Origin: Hanamia caeni
GTDB lineage: Bacteria > Bacteroidota > Bacteroidia > Chitinophagales > Chitinophagaceae
Length of the DNA stretch: 64,000 nt
Reading direction: 5' to 3'
Assembly (NCBI RefSeq): GCF_003721595.1
Contig: NZ_RJJR01000004.1
Coordinates: 1 to 64,000, forward strand
A program made the translations under genes and the position numbers. Position 1 is the stretch's first letter. Every line of letters starts with the position of its first letter. The notes beneath the pieces are model-generated. The model did no database searches. It had not been told where the DNA came from and saw only the letters and a list, made by a program, of their open reading frames with translations. Shown here piece after piece: positions 1 through 8,700 of this stretch.

Positions 1-1
1 A

Positions 2-152
2 TTTTATTGTAAAAAATCATCCAGCCTTCGTTTTTCTTTTTTGGTAGGTCTTCCTTGTTTGCTTTGCCTTTTGCCTGTATTAAAAACAAATGCGCTCACC
101 TGCGTTTTATCTGTTTCTTTGGGGGAAGGGTTGATGTAATGTTGGATGAAAC
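2..152 (-). pseudogene. 3' remnant of an S4-domain RNA-binding protein gene
   Basis: About 120 bp are nearly identical to the 3' end of the intact S4 gene at 3146-3529 (position 2 here matches 3144 there). Read on the minus strand, this copy encodes the same C-terminus (ending RRLDDFLQ), lacks one codon in the EE pair before TDKTQ, diverges further upstream (HYINPSP against HYVDLSP), and meets an in-frame TAG about 14 codons further 5'. No S4 core remains. It is a truncated duplicate, so the two M16 peptidase genes lie between direct repeats. The window edge prevents seeing what lies beyond position 1. Confidence 0.8.
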
Positions 153-410
153 AAAATGAAATCTACCATCAAACTTTATCGCCCCGAGACGCTAACAAAC
201 ATAGAATCGTGCCTTTAAATGCTTTATCCTACCGCCTCCCATAATAATGGAGGAGAATAAAAAAATTTGGTTTGTAATTTACAATAGGTTTATTTTAGAG
301 CTACAATCTATAACTGGTATTAACATCAGTCATTTTTTGCCAGAGTTTTAACATCTCAAAAAGCTTTTATAAACACTGTGAACTGCGTCTTATTTTATTA
401 AATCACGTTT
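153..410. other. Spacer upstream of the M16 peptidase pair
   Basis: No gene is visible. The stretch holds decayed sequence next to the S4 remnant and a weak hairpin around 235-252 (CCTCC/GGAGG arms). The promoter of the M16 pair must be here, but I cannot place it with confidence. Confidence 0.4.
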
Positions 411-1775
411 ATGCAAAAAAAACTTCTTTTTCTGCTGATGGTTCTCTTTGTGGGCACCAGTTATTCACAAAGTTCACTTCCCTCCAACTTTTTTCTGAAA
501 ACACTACCGAATGGTCTGCAAGTATTAGTAATTGAAGACCATAGCGTTCCACTTGCAACCATAGAAATTGCTACTAAAAATGGTTCCTTCACTGAGTCAC
601 CTGAGTTTAACGGATTAAGCCATTTGTACGAACACATGTTTTTTAAGGCCAATAAAGATTATCCCAGTGAGGAAGCTTTTTTGGATAGAATGAAGGAATT
701 AGGTATTGCTGCAAACGCGACTACCAACACTGAAATAGTTAATTATTTCTTCACACTTCCTAAATTTAATTTGACAAAAGGATTACAGTTTATGAATTCA
801 GCCATTCAGTATCCAAAATTCGATACCAGCGAAATGAAAAAGGAAAATGTAGTGGTGGATGCGGAGTTTCAACGGCAAGAGTCCAATCCTTATTTTGCAT
901 TAATAGATACTATGAACCATCATTTGTGGGGCGATCTTTATAGTAGAAAAAATGTGATTGGTAATCATCAAGTGATTCTTACAGCTACTCCTGCTAAGAT
1001 GGAAACAATTAAAAACAAATATTACTGGCCCAATAACTCTCTATTAACCGTAGCGGGCGATGTATCACACGAGGACGTTTTTAACCAGGTAGGAAAAATA
1101 ATGGGAAGTTGGAAACCTTCCGGTTTTGATCCTTTTCAAAAGTTTCCGATTCCAGAGTTTAAGCCCCTGGAAAAAAAAGATTATTTTATTGTACAATCGG
1201 AAAATATAAAAGTTCCGTTGATTTTGTTTAACTGGATGGGCCCCGATACACGCAACGATCTAAAAGCTACTTATGCAGCTGATGTATTTTCATTTATACT
1301 AAGTCAGAATTCATCTAAATTTAATAAGGCACTTTCAGAATCCGGCCTAGCTTTACAAGTTGGACTTAACTATTTTACTCAAAAACATGTAGGCCCGATT
1401 TCTTTGACAGCAATATGTAATCCTGCGAAGGCGAAAGCATGTTTTGAAGAAATAAAGCATCAGATAAATATAATGGATAATGACGATTATTTTACTGATG
1501 AGCAATTAGCAACGGCTAAACGGCAGTTGGAAATAAATGACGTAAGGGGTAAAGAAATTACTTCTAATTATGTGCATACTGTCTCTTTTTGGTGGTGCTC
1601 TGCGTCACTCGATTATTATTTCAATTACATCAAAAACGTACAGCAAGTGACACGTGCGGATATTCAAAAATATGTACGCAAGTATATTAAAGACAAGCCT
1701 TATTGCGTCGGTTTGCTGGTGAATCCACAAATGGATCGGCAATTGCAACCTGCAACCTTCTTCAAAGCAGATTAA
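411..1775 (+). CDS. Exported M16 zinc metallopeptidase, catalytic subunit
   Basis: This 454-residue protein has a Sec signal peptide (cleavage near residue 20, after SYSQ) and an M16B fold. The inverted zincin motif HLYEH is at residues 71-75 (H71, E74, H75), and a downstream acidic stretch (VVVDAEFQRQES) supplies the likely third zinc ligand. The C-terminal half lacks the R/Y pair that M16 enzymes use to bind substrate; the next gene has it. The stop is 21 bp before that gene, so the two are probably co-transcribed. Known heterodimeric M16B proteases of bacteria divide the motifs in this way. Expected activity is degradation of short peptides in the periplasm; the substrate is unknown. Confidence 0.9.
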   Translation: MQKKLLFLLMVLFVGTSYSQSSLPSNFFLKTLPNGLQVLVIEDHSVPLATIEIATKNGSFTESPEFNGLSHLYEHMFFKANKDYPSEEAFLDRMKELGIAANATTNTEIVNYFFTLPKFNLTKGLQFMNSAIQYPKFDTSEMKKENVVVDAEFQRQESNPYFALIDTMNHHLWGDLYSRKNVIGNHQVILTATPAKMETIKNKYYWPNNSLLTVAGDVSHEDVFNQVGKIMGSWKPSGFDPFQKFPIPEFKPLEKKDYFIVQSENIKVPLILFNWMGPDTRNDLKATYAADVFSFILSQNSSKFNKALSESGLALQVGLNYFTQKHVGPISLTAICNPAKAKACFEEIKHQINIMDNDDYFTDEQLATAKRQLEINDVRGKEITSNYVHTVSFWWCSASLDYYFNYIKNVQQVTRADIQKYVRKYIKDKPYCVGLLVNPQMDRQLQPATFFKAD

Positions 1776-1796
1776 TACAATTTTAAAAAAATAGTT

Positions 1797-3110
1797 ATGA
1801 AAAATTTTGTTTTTTCATTTTTATCAGCTGTCCTGCTGATGATATCTCAAACAGTTAGTGCGCAGAACGCAGCTCAGAAATTCCAGGTTGATAGTATTAC
1901 GGTTATCATGAAACCAACAGTAAAAGACATTATCAACGTAAGTGTTTATTACAGGGGCGGTGTTACAAATTACAGCCCTGAAAAAGCAGGCATTGAAAAT
2001 CTTGCGCTTGCAGGTGCACCTGAATGCGGTACAAAATTGTTCTCCAAAGATGCTTTTAAAAATAAGGCTGATCAATTTGGTATCAATGTTTATGGATCTT
2101 CTACCTATGATTATGGTGTCATTAGTGTTAACTGCATAAAAAAGTATTTTAATGAAGGCTGGAGTTTGCTTGAGGCTGCTGTAAAAAATCCGCTGTATGA
2201 CGAAAAAGATTTCGATCTTTTGAAACAGAAAGTAATTTCAGGAATAAAAAATGCTGATGCGGATCCTGATAGTAAAATACTTAAAATGGCGGTAGCCACT
2301 ACTTTTAAAAATACACCGTATGTTATTGATGCTACTGGTGAAGTAAATACGGTGACCAATCTTTCTGCAAAAGAAATAAAAGACTATTATTATAATACGC
2401 TGTTGAATAAAAACCGCATGTTCATCGTGGTAGTGGGTAAAATAAGTAAAGAAGAAATTACCAAGAAAATCAAGAACGCATTTGGGGGTATTCCCTCTAA
2501 AACTTATACTGCTTCTACTTATCACACTCCTGAAATAATCTCGAACAGTTTAAATTCTGAGCCACGCAAATTGGCAACAAACTATATTATCGGAGTAGTA
2601 AATGCGCCCTTATTTACATCAGGTGATTTTGCAGTAAACCGCCTTGCAGTCAGCGCTTTTAGTGAAAATCTTTTTACTGAAATAAGAACGAAAAGAAATT
2701 TATCCTATGCTCCTCATGCAATGTCTGTACTTCAGCAAATGCCCTACGATTATATGTATGTAAGCACCACAGATCCGAAAGCTTCAGTGGAGGTAATGGT
2801 GAATGAACTCAACCGGATAATAAGAAAAGGATTTTCTCAAAAAGAACTTACTGACACCAAAAATCTTTTTATTACAACAAACTATATGAAAGAAGAAAGT
2901 ACTGATAAAATGGCTGCTGCTTTGGGAAAAAGTGAAATATTAGGCAACTGGAAAATGGATGAAGAATTTGTAGATAAGATTCAAAAAACAACGCCCGCCG
3001 ATATGACCAACGTGTTCAAAAAGTACATTAAAGGGATCAACTGGAATTATCTGGGTGATGAAAAAGCAGCTGATGAGGCAAAGGATGCCTTTAATATGAA
3101 AGTAAATTAA
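1797..3110 (+). CDS. Exported M16 peptidase-like partner subunit, no zinc motif
   Basis: This 437-residue protein has a signal peptide (about 22 residues, cleaved after VSAQ) and an M16 fold. Where the HxxEH motif should be it reads GIENLALAG, so it cannot bind the catalytic zinc. It keeps the C-terminal substrate-binding pair, R297 and Y304, in EIRTKRNLSY. It follows the zinc-bearing subunit by 21 bp. The two proteins are therefore complementary, and I infer an obligate periplasmic heterodimer. Annotation as an active peptidase on its own would be misleading. Confidence 0.88.
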   Translation: MKNFVFSFLSAVLLMISQTVSAQNAAQKFQVDSITVIMKPTVKDIINVSVYYRGGVTNYSPEKAGIENLALAGAPECGTKLFSKDAFKNKADQFGINVYGSSTYDYGVISVNCIKKYFNEGWSLLEAAVKNPLYDEKDFDLLKQKVISGIKNADADPDSKILKMAVATTFKNTPYVIDATGEVNTVTNLSAKEIKDYYYNTLLNKNRMFIVVVGKISKEEITKKIKNAFGGIPSKTYTASTYHTPEIISNSLNSEPRKLATNYIIGVVNAPLFTSGDFAVNRLAVSAFSENLFTEIRTKRNLSYAPHAMSVLQQMPYDYMYVSTTDPKASVEVMVNELNRIIRKGFSQKELTDTKNLFITTNYMKEESTDKMAAALGKSEILGNWKMDEEFVDKIQKTTPADMTNVFKKYIKGINWNYLGDEKAADEAKDAFNMKVN

Positions 3111-3145
3111 GATCAAACTTTCAGACTGTTCTTTATTATCGACTT

Positions 3146-3529
3146 TTATTGTAAAAAATCATCCAGCCTTCGTTTTTCTTTTTTGGTAGGTCTTCCTTGT
3201 TTGCTTTGCCTTTTGCCTGTATTAAAAACAAATGCGCTCACCTGCGTTTTATCTGTTTCTTCTTTGGGGGAAAGATCAACGTAATGTTTAATGGCTTCCT
3301 CATAACCGACACGGTTATGTATTAAGGAGGTAACTTCAATTTTCCATTTTTTAGAACTGGTTTTTATTTCATATTGATCGCCTACGCCTACTGTTTTAGC
3401 CGGTTTTACAGTAACGCCATTGCTTCTTACTTTTCCAGTTGCACAAGCCTCAGCAGCCAGGCTACGGGTTTTAAAAATTCGTATAGACCAAAGAAATTTA
3501 TCAATTCTTATTTTTTCTTTTTCAGCCAT
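3146..3529 (-). CDS. S4-domain RNA-binding protein (Hsp15-like)
   Basis: This small basic protein of 127 residues starts with an S4 domain: KIRIDKFLWSIRIFKTRSLA is the usual opening, and the GKVRSNG turn follows. The rest is a lysine/arginine-rich tail. The family includes Hsp15 (HslR), which binds stalled 50S subunits carrying nascent-chain tRNA; whether this protein does the same is inferred from similarity. I place the start at the ATG at 3529 rather than the upstream TTG at 3535, because a TACATTTG promoter box sits only a few bases upstream. The 3' end is duplicated at 2-152. It converges on the M16 pair and diverges from the dipeptidyl peptidase. Confidence 0.85.
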   Translation of the reverse strand: MAEKEKIRIDKFLWSIRIFKTRSLAAEACATGKVRSNGVTVKPAKTVGVGDQYEIKTSSKKWKIEVTSLIHNRVGYEEAIKHYVDLSPKEETDKTQVSAFVFNTGKRQSKQGRPTKKEKRRLDDFLQ

Positions 3530-3532
3530 ACA

Positions 3533-3540
3533 CAAATGTA
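3533..3540 (-). promoter_or_regulatory. TAnnTTTG -7 box of the S4 gene
   Basis: On the minus strand the sequence reads TACATTTG, a perfect match to the Bacteroidota -7 consensus TAnnTTTG. It ends three bases before the ATG at 3529, so transcription should begin at or next to the start codon (leaderless or nearly so). I found no convincing -33 TTTG. Confidence 0.5.
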
Positions 3541-3604
3541 TCTTTTTATGTTAAACACCTAAACGGCTAATTCTGTTTTCTTATTTTTACCCAAAAATGA
3601 ATCT

Positions 3605-5794
3605 ATGAACCGAAACCCACTTAGAATTTTATTTGTCATTGTTTTTATAATCGGCAACCTTACAGCCTTCTCTCAATTCAGACCAAAACAGGTATACTGG
3701 ACTGAAGATGGAAACAGCACTTTGATTGTAAGAGATGGCAGCATTATAAAAACAGATATCAAAAGTGGCGAACTAACCACGCTCGTGGATCGTAAACAAC
3801 TTATTCCTGCAGGTGAAACACACCCTTTGCAATTCAATATTTACAGTTTTTCTTCAGACTATAAGCAGTTGCTCATATTTACCAACACAGCCAAAGTTTG
3901 GAGATATCATACGCGCGGAGATTACTGGATTTTGGATGTGGCTGCCAACAAGCTTTTCCAGTTGGGAAAATCGCTTCCTTCGCAATCACTGATGTTTGCA
4001 AAAATATCTCCCGATGGCAAAAATGCAGCTTATGTAAGCGGGCACAATTTATACGTTGAAAATCTCGCCACTCATAAAATAAAGGCACTAACGGTAGACG
4101 GTACACGAAAATTCATCAACGGAACTTTTGACTGGGTATATGAAGAAGAATTCGGTTGCCGTGATGGATTTCGCTGGAGCCCTGATAGCAAAAAAATTGC
4201 TTTCTGGCAGGTGGATGGAAGAAAAACGCGCGATTATTATATGTTGAACACTACCGATTCGGTTTATTCCATCGTAATACCTGTTGAATACCCTAAAGTA
4301 GGCCAGCCGCCCAGCCCCGTGCGTATTGGTGTGGCAAATATCGCTGATGACAATATCAAATGGATGAAAGTTCCGGGCGATCCCCAGGAGCATTATATTC
4401 CCCGCATGGAATGGGCCGACAACTCATCACAGGTAGTTTTACAGCAATTGAACAGGAAGCAAAACGAAAGCAAATTATTTTTTTGTGACGTAAACACCGG
4501 CGCAGCCAATAATTTTTATACAGAAGATGACACTGCTTTTATCGACATAAAATCCAGGTGGAATGATGATGATCCTACTGGGTGGGATTGGCTAAATAAC
4601 GGCAAGGATTTTTTGTGGGTAACAGAAAAAGATGGCTGGCGTCACATTTATATTGTAAACCGGCAGGGCAAAGAAACGCTTGTTACCAAAGGAGATTACG
4701 ATATTGATAACATAAAATGTATCGATGAAAAAAATGGGTTTGTTTATTTCATGGCTTCTCCTGATAATGCCACCCAGTTATATTTATACCGCACAAAGCT
4801 GGACGGCTCAGGCAAATTGCAACTACTATCGCCATCGAGTGAGACAGGCACGCATGATTATAATATTTCTCCCTCTGCAAAATTTGCTGTTCATTGGTTT
4901 TCCAATTATCAAACATATCCTTCATCGGAATGGATTTCTTTACCGGATGGAAAACCCCTGGATCCGCAGAGAAGTATTGCTAATAATTTAAAAGTAGATG
5001 AGCAGAGTAATGTAAAATATTTTAAAGTAATCATTGAAGATAGTATCACTTTAGACGGCTGGATGGCATATCCTGAGAATTTTGATTCCACTAAAAAATA
5101 TCCTGTAGTTTTTTATGTATATGGCGAACCCGCCTCATCGACTGTAGGCGATAGATTTGGCGCTCAGAATAACTTTTTATACCAGGGCGATATGAGCAAA
5201 GACGGCTATTTCCAGATATCAGTAGACAACCGGGGAACGCCGTCGCTCAGGGGCGCTGCGTGGCGCAAGGCTATTTATGGACAGATCGGACGGTTAAATA
5301 TTCACGACCAGGCCATGGCCGCAAAAAAAATATTGGAAAAACCCTGGTTTGACAAAGAACGCGTGGCAGTTTGGGGCTGGAGTGGCGGTGGTTCTTCTAC
5401 TTTAAATTTGATGTTTCAATATCCTGAAATTTATAAAACCGGGATAGCAATAGCGGCAGTAACCAATCTCTTATATTATGATAACATTTATGAAGAAAGA
5501 TACATGGGCCTGATACCCGAAAATAAGGAAAATTATATTTTAGGGTCTGCTATTCATTATGCAAAAAATTTACAGGGAAATTTGCTCTTTATCCATGGCA
5601 CAGGCGATGATAATGTTCAGTATGATAATGCCGAAGCCTTGCTGAATGAACTAATAAAATACAATAAGCAATTTCAATTTATGCCTTATCCTAACCGCAC
5701 GCACTCCATATCAGAGGGCGAAGGCACAAGAATTCATTTGTCCACTTTATATACCGACTATTTAAAAAAATATTGCCCTCCGGGTGCTAAATGA
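3605..5794 (+). CDS. Exported S9B dipeptidyl peptidase IV-like serine peptidase
   Basis: This 729-residue protein has a signal peptide (about 23 residues), a DPPIV N-terminal beta-propeller and a C-terminal alpha/beta hydrolase. The propeller carries DWVYEEEF (residues 176-183), matching the double-glutamate segment that binds the substrate amino terminus in DPP4. The catalytic triad is visible: S593 in GWSGGG, D668 in GTGDDNV and H700 in NRTHS. The nucleophile elbow is GWSGG instead of the common GWSYGG. Expected role: release of N-terminal dipeptides, probably X-Pro or X-Ala, in the periplasm. It stands alone. An in-frame three-codon ORF (ATG at 3597) overlaps the start, probably by chance. 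Confidence 0.92.
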   Translation: MNRNPLRILFVIVFIIGNLTAFSQFRPKQVYWTEDGNSTLIVRDGSIIKTDIKSGELTTLVDRKQLIPAGETHPLQFNIYSFSSDYKQLLIFTNTAKVWRYHTRGDYWILDVAANKLFQLGKSLPSQSLMFAKISPDGKNAAYVSGHNLYVENLATHKIKALTVDGTRKFINGTFDWVYEEEFGCRDGFRWSPDSKKIAFWQVDGRKTRDYYMLNTTDSVYSIVIPVEYPKVGQPPSPVRIGVANIADDNIKWMKVPGDPQEHYIPRMEWADNSSQVVLQQLNRKQNESKLFFCDVNTGAANNFYTEDDTAFIDIKSRWNDDDPTGWDWLNNGKDFLWVTEKDGWRHIYIVNRQGKETLVTKGDYDIDNIKCIDEKNGFVYFMASPDNATQLYLYRTKLDGSGKLQLLSPSSETGTHDYNISPSAKFAVHWFSNYQTYPSSEWISLPDGKPLDPQRSIANNLKVDEQSNVKYFKVIIEDSITLDGWMAYPENFDSTKKYPVVFYVYGEPASSTVGDRFGAQNNFLYQGDMSKDGYFQISVDNRGTPSLRGAAWRKAIYGQIGRLNIHDQAMAAKKILEKPWFDKERVAVWGWSGGGSSTLNLMFQYPEIYKTGIAIAAVTNLLYYDNIYEERYMGLIPENKENYILGSAIHYAKNLQGNLLFIHGTGDDNVQYDNAEALLNELIKYNKQFQFMPYPNRTHSISEGEGTRIHLSTLYTDYLKKYCPPGAK

Positions 5795-5827
5795 GTTATA
5801 TTTTTTTTCAAAAAAGATTAGTTTGAA

Positions 5828-5858
5828 AATAAAAATTTGCTTATTTATCGGTTTACTG
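5828..5858 (+). repeat. Dispersed spacer element, copy 1
   Basis: AATAAAAA, then about 15 bases including TTATTT, then GTTTACTG. It lies 34 bp after the peptidase stop, in the sense direction. Confidence 0.5.
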
Positions 5859-5933
5859 TAAAAAGGATTACACGAATTCTAAAACTAAAATAGTAATCTG
5901 ACTTGCGAAAAAGTCTAAAGGCAAAATGAAAAG

Positions 5934-6007
5934 TATCGGGGAGCGGACTTGAACCGCCGACCTTCGGGTTATGAATCCGATGCTCTAACCAGCTGAGCTA
6001 CCCCGAC
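5934..6007 (-). tRNA. tRNA-Met (CAT anticodon)
   Basis: The minus strand folds as a 74-base cloverleaf. The acceptor arms are GTCGGGG and CCCCGAT with discriminator A; the D arm is GCTC/GAGC; the anticodon loop is TTCATAA with anticodon CAT; the T loop is TTCAAGT. There is no encoded CCA. The top pair of the anticodon stem (A/C) and the outer T-stem pair (G/T) are imperfect. CAT could be elongator Met or Ile after lysidine modification; the sequence alone does not decide, though it does not look like initiator tRNA. Confidence 0.85.
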
Positions 6008-6029
6008 ATTTTATTTTAAAGAACATTTT

Positions 6030-6109
6030 TATCGGGGAAGCGGACTTGAACTGCCGTCCGACGTTGGCGGATATGACTCCGATGCTCTAACCAGCTGAGC
6101 TACCCCGAC
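6030..6109 (-). pseudogene. Decayed tandem copy of the tRNA-Met gene
   Basis: The 5' half, through the D arm, is identical to the tRNA 22 bp away, but the rest has changed. The anticodon loop reads GTCATAT, the 3' side of the anticodon stem no longer pairs, extra bases have entered the variable region, the T stem has an A/C mismatch, and an extra T precedes the 3' acceptor arm. The span is 80 instead of 74 bases. I call it a tRNA pseudogene; a tRNA finder using covariance scores would settle it. Confidence 0.7.
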
Positions 6110-6202
6110 TTTTTGGGCGGCGAAGATAATACATTGCATAAAAAATTCAATGCAAAATCTGTCATTTTCATTTGTGTTTAGCTGATTCTTAGAGCTATTT
6201 GC

Positions 6203-6235
6203 CAGTAAAGCAATAAATAGACGCTAAAATTATTT
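6203..6235 (-). repeat. Dispersed spacer element, copy 2
   Basis: The minus strand reads AATAATTT ... TTATTG then CTTTACTGG, with the same spacing as the other copies. It lies between the tRNA genes and the sigma factor gene. Confidence 0.4.
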
Positions 6236-6294
6236 TAAATCAAATGCCGGAACAATCTGCTGCATTTTAAAAAATAAACCGTTATAATTTTTCA

Positions 6295-6323
6295 TTCGTG
6301 AATATCTTTTTTAGCTAACTTCG
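6295..6323 (+). promoter_or_regulatory. Possible promoter of ECF sigma gene 1
   Basis: TTCG at 6295-6298 and TAACTTCG at 6316-6323, 17 bases apart, resemble the Bacteroidota -33/-7 pair TTTG and TAnnTTTG. A start near 6330 would suit either possible TTG start codon of the sigma gene. Confidence 0.3.
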
Positions 6324-6337
6324 GTTTCTAAATTAAT

Positions 6338-6961
6338 TTGTTACTTATTGTCTTGCTTGATTTGATTACAGATAAAAAATACAATGAGATTGAAATCCTG
6401 CTTCTTGTTTCAGAGGGAGATGAAATGGCTTTCAAAGAACTGTTTGCACATTATCAAAACAAACTTTACAGCATTGCTTTACGGCTAACGCGTTCTTCTA
6501 CTTTGTCAGAAGAAATCGTTGAAGATGTTTTCTTAAAAATCTGGATGAAAAGGAAAGATTTATCGCGAATACAAAATTTTAGCGCTTACCTTTCTGTGAT
6601 TACCAGGAACCGGGTTTACAAAACGCTGAAGCAGATAGCCAAAAGCTACGAAACCATGCTTCTTACTGAAGATAGTAAGATGGCGTCGAATGACAATATA
6701 GAGGATTATCTTATCAATAAAGAATATTCATCTGTATTGCACGAAGCCGTCACGCGGCTTCCCCGAAAACAAAAAGAGGTGTATAGTTTAATAAAAGAGC
6801 ATGGATTAAAGAGGGATGAAGCGGCGTATGTTTTAAATTTAAAACCGGAGACCATTAAGTCTCATCTTGCGGAAGCGATGAAAAATATCAGGTCGTATTG
6901 CACGCTTAATCTGGATATGATGCTTTTAATTCCTGTTTATCTTTTTTATTTCACTGCCTGA
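6338..6961 (+). CDS. ECF sigma factor 1 (RNA polymerase sigma-70 family)
   Basis: About 200 residues with sigma region 2 (AFKELFAHYQNKLYSIALR, then VEDVFLKIWMKR) and region 4 (LPRKQKEVYSLIKEHGLKRD, then KPETIKSHLAEAMKNI). The family directs RNA polymerase to SusC/SusD loci and is held by a FecR anti-sigma. No ATG is available; TTG at 6338 or at 6362 are candidates. The C-terminus is a hydrophobic tail (LLIPVYLFYF). Unusually, the next gene is not FecR: two enzyme genes (7137, 8701) come before the FecR gene at 9767. A 26-codon ORF follows the stop at 6966 and is not recognised. Confidence 0.88.
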   Translation: MLLIVLLDLITDKKYNEIEILLLVSEGDEMAFKELFAHYQNKLYSIALRLTRSSTLSEEIVEDVFLKIWMKRKDLSRIQNFSAYLSVITRNRVYKTLKQIAKSYETMLLTEDSKMASNDNIEDYLINKEYSSVLHEAVTRLPRKQKEVYSLIKEHGLKRDEAAYVLNLKPETIKSHLAEAMKNIRSYCTLNLDMMLLIPVYLFYFTA

Positions 6962-7136
6962 CATTATGAGTAAAATCCCTAATTATAAATTCTGCATTTC
7001 TTTAGAATGGCTTTTTATAACCGGGAAATATTTTTTATTACACGGTTAGAATAATGTGTGTTAGGAATATACCCTGCTAAAATTTGAAATCAATTTATAC
7101 ATAAAGAAATATCATCCATACTATAAATTTTAATTC

Positions 7137-8609
7137 ATGAAGAAAGCTACCAAAGGGTTATTTTCAAAAATGCAAAATCCGGGGCCGGTGATGGAACCGG
7201 CTGAGCAATTGTCGCATGAAATAGTAAAAGATGATCGTCGCAGTTTTTTGAAAAAAGCCGCGATCGGTGGCCTCTCTTTGGGAGCGTTTTCTTTTGCCCC
7301 GATTGAAAAAACGCTGGATTATACCACTCAGAAAATAAACCGGTATTCTGCGCCATCTGATCTGAAGATCATCGACATGCGTATTGCAGACTTTGAAATT
7401 TGCCCTATTCTTAAAATATATACCAACCAGGGCGTGTATGGCCTGGGCGATGTAAGAGACGGAGCAGACAAGCGATACGCATTGGAATTAAAAAGCAGGA
7501 TACTGGGGATGAATCCCTGTAATGTTGAAATGATCTTTAAAAAAATTAAGCAGTTTGGCGGGCCGAGCCGGCAGGCCGGAGGCGTTTGTGCAGTCGAAAT
7601 GGCTTTGTGGGACATTATCGGGAAGGTGTATAATATCCCGGTTTATCAGTGTTTGGGCGGAAAATACCGCGACCAGGTGAGAATATATTGCGATACTACC
7701 GCTACTGAAAAAACGCCTGACGGCTACGCAAAAAAGATGAAAGAACGCCTGAACATGGGCTTCACGTGGCTGAAGATGGATATGGGTATAGAATTGCTTA
7801 AGGATGTCCCTAATGCTTTGGTGAATGCCGATTTTTGGGAAAAGCAGAAAGGTGGTATGAACCAGTGGGGAGATAATGGTTCTACGAGTTTCGCGCAAAC
7901 AAAACATCCGTTTACTGCTGTTCAAATAACGCCCAAAGGAATTGCTTATCTAACACAATTTGCAGCGGATGTGCGCTCTGCGGTAGGCTTTGATGTGCCG
8001 TTGTGTACCGATCATTGGGGGCACATAGGCGTAAATGAAGCAATTAAGTTAACCAAGGCCATGGAGCCGTTTGACCTTGCATGGATGGAAGATTTAATTC
8101 CCTGGTTTTATACACAACAATGGAAACAGATTACTGATTCTACAACCACGCCTACGCTTACCGGCGAAGATTGCTACCTGCTCAGCGATTTTAAACCCCT
8201 CATTGATAATCACGCAGTAGATATTATTCATCCTGATATTAACTCTTCAGGCGGAATTTTAGAAACCAAAAAAATTGGCGATTATGCCGAAGATAATGGC
8301 ATCGCTATGGCGCTTCATCATTATGCCACGCCAATCTCTTACATGGCAAGCGTACACGTAGCCGCAGCTACTCAAAATTTTCTTGCGTTGGAAGATAATG
8401 GCATCTACTATCCTTACTGGGACGACCTGGTGAAAGGCGTAAGCAAACCTATTATTAATAAAGGATATGTGCAGGTTCCTGAAAAACCGGGCCTGGGCGT
8501 AGAATTAAACGATGAGGTCGTAAAACAGCATTTGATAAAAGGAGGCGGCTTTTTTGAACCAACGCCTGAATGGGATACACTTCGCTCATGGGACAGGACA
8601 TACAGCTAA
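7137..8609 (+). CDS. Exported enolase-superfamily (MR/MLE) sugar-acid dehydratase 1
   Basis: 490 residues. A Tat-type signal with RRSFLKK (RR at 34-35) follows an unusually long 33-residue leader. The MR/MLE N-terminal domain and TIM barrel follow. Likely active-site residues are K213 (LKMD), metal ligands D292, E318 (WMED) and E344 (TGED), and the base H394/H395 (HHYATP) with E419. In this superfamily such enzymes take a proton alpha to a carboxylate and usually dehydrate aldonates or uronates to 2-keto-3-deoxy acids. The third-strand motif is TDHWGH rather than the DxH of the paralogue at 23242. It is closely similar to the 25496 gene. The substrate cannot be read from sequence. Confidence 0.85.
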   Translation: MKKATKGLFSKMQNPGPVMEPAEQLSHEIVKDDRRSFLKKAAIGGLSLGAFSFAPIEKTLDYTTQKINRYSAPSDLKIIDMRIADFEICPILKIYTNQGVYGLGDVRDGADKRYALELKSRILGMNPCNVEMIFKKIKQFGGPSRQAGGVCAVEMALWDIIGKVYNIPVYQCLGGKYRDQVRIYCDTTATEKTPDGYAKKMKERLNMGFTWLKMDMGIELLKDVPNALVNADFWEKQKGGMNQWGDNGSTSFAQTKHPFTAVQITPKGIAYLTQFAADVRSAVGFDVPLCTDHWGHIGVNEAIKLTKAMEPFDLAWMEDLIPWFYTQQWKQITDSTTTPTLTGEDCYLLSDFKPLIDNHAVDIIHPDINSSGGILETKKIGDYAEDNGIAMALHHYATPISYMASVHVAAATQNFLALEDNGIYYPYWDDLVKGVSKPIINKGYVQVPEKPGLGVELNDEVVKQHLIKGGGFFEPTPEWDTLRSWDRTYS

Positions 8610-8700
8610 TGAGCATCTTTTTTTTCGATTTACCATTCAAAATTTCCGGAAAAGGAAGAAGAGAAATCATAAGCAACCAATTTGTTTAAATCAAATATTT

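Noticed and set aside
3597..3608. Three-codon leader ORF overlapping the S9B peptidase start
   Set aside because: Too short to tell from chance in AT-rich sequence.
6030..6109. A second functional tRNA
   Set aside because: Anticodon and T stems are broken and the length is 80 bases; treated as a pseudogene.
7000..7060. Inverted repeat TAACCG ... CGGTTA as an operator
   Set aside because: Only six-base arms with a loop of about 20 bases; not repeated elsewhere.
8554..8700. Upstream in-frame start for RraA-like protein 1
   Set aside because: It would overlap the dehydratase end and put about 50 polar residues before an obvious signal peptide beginning at ATG 8701.
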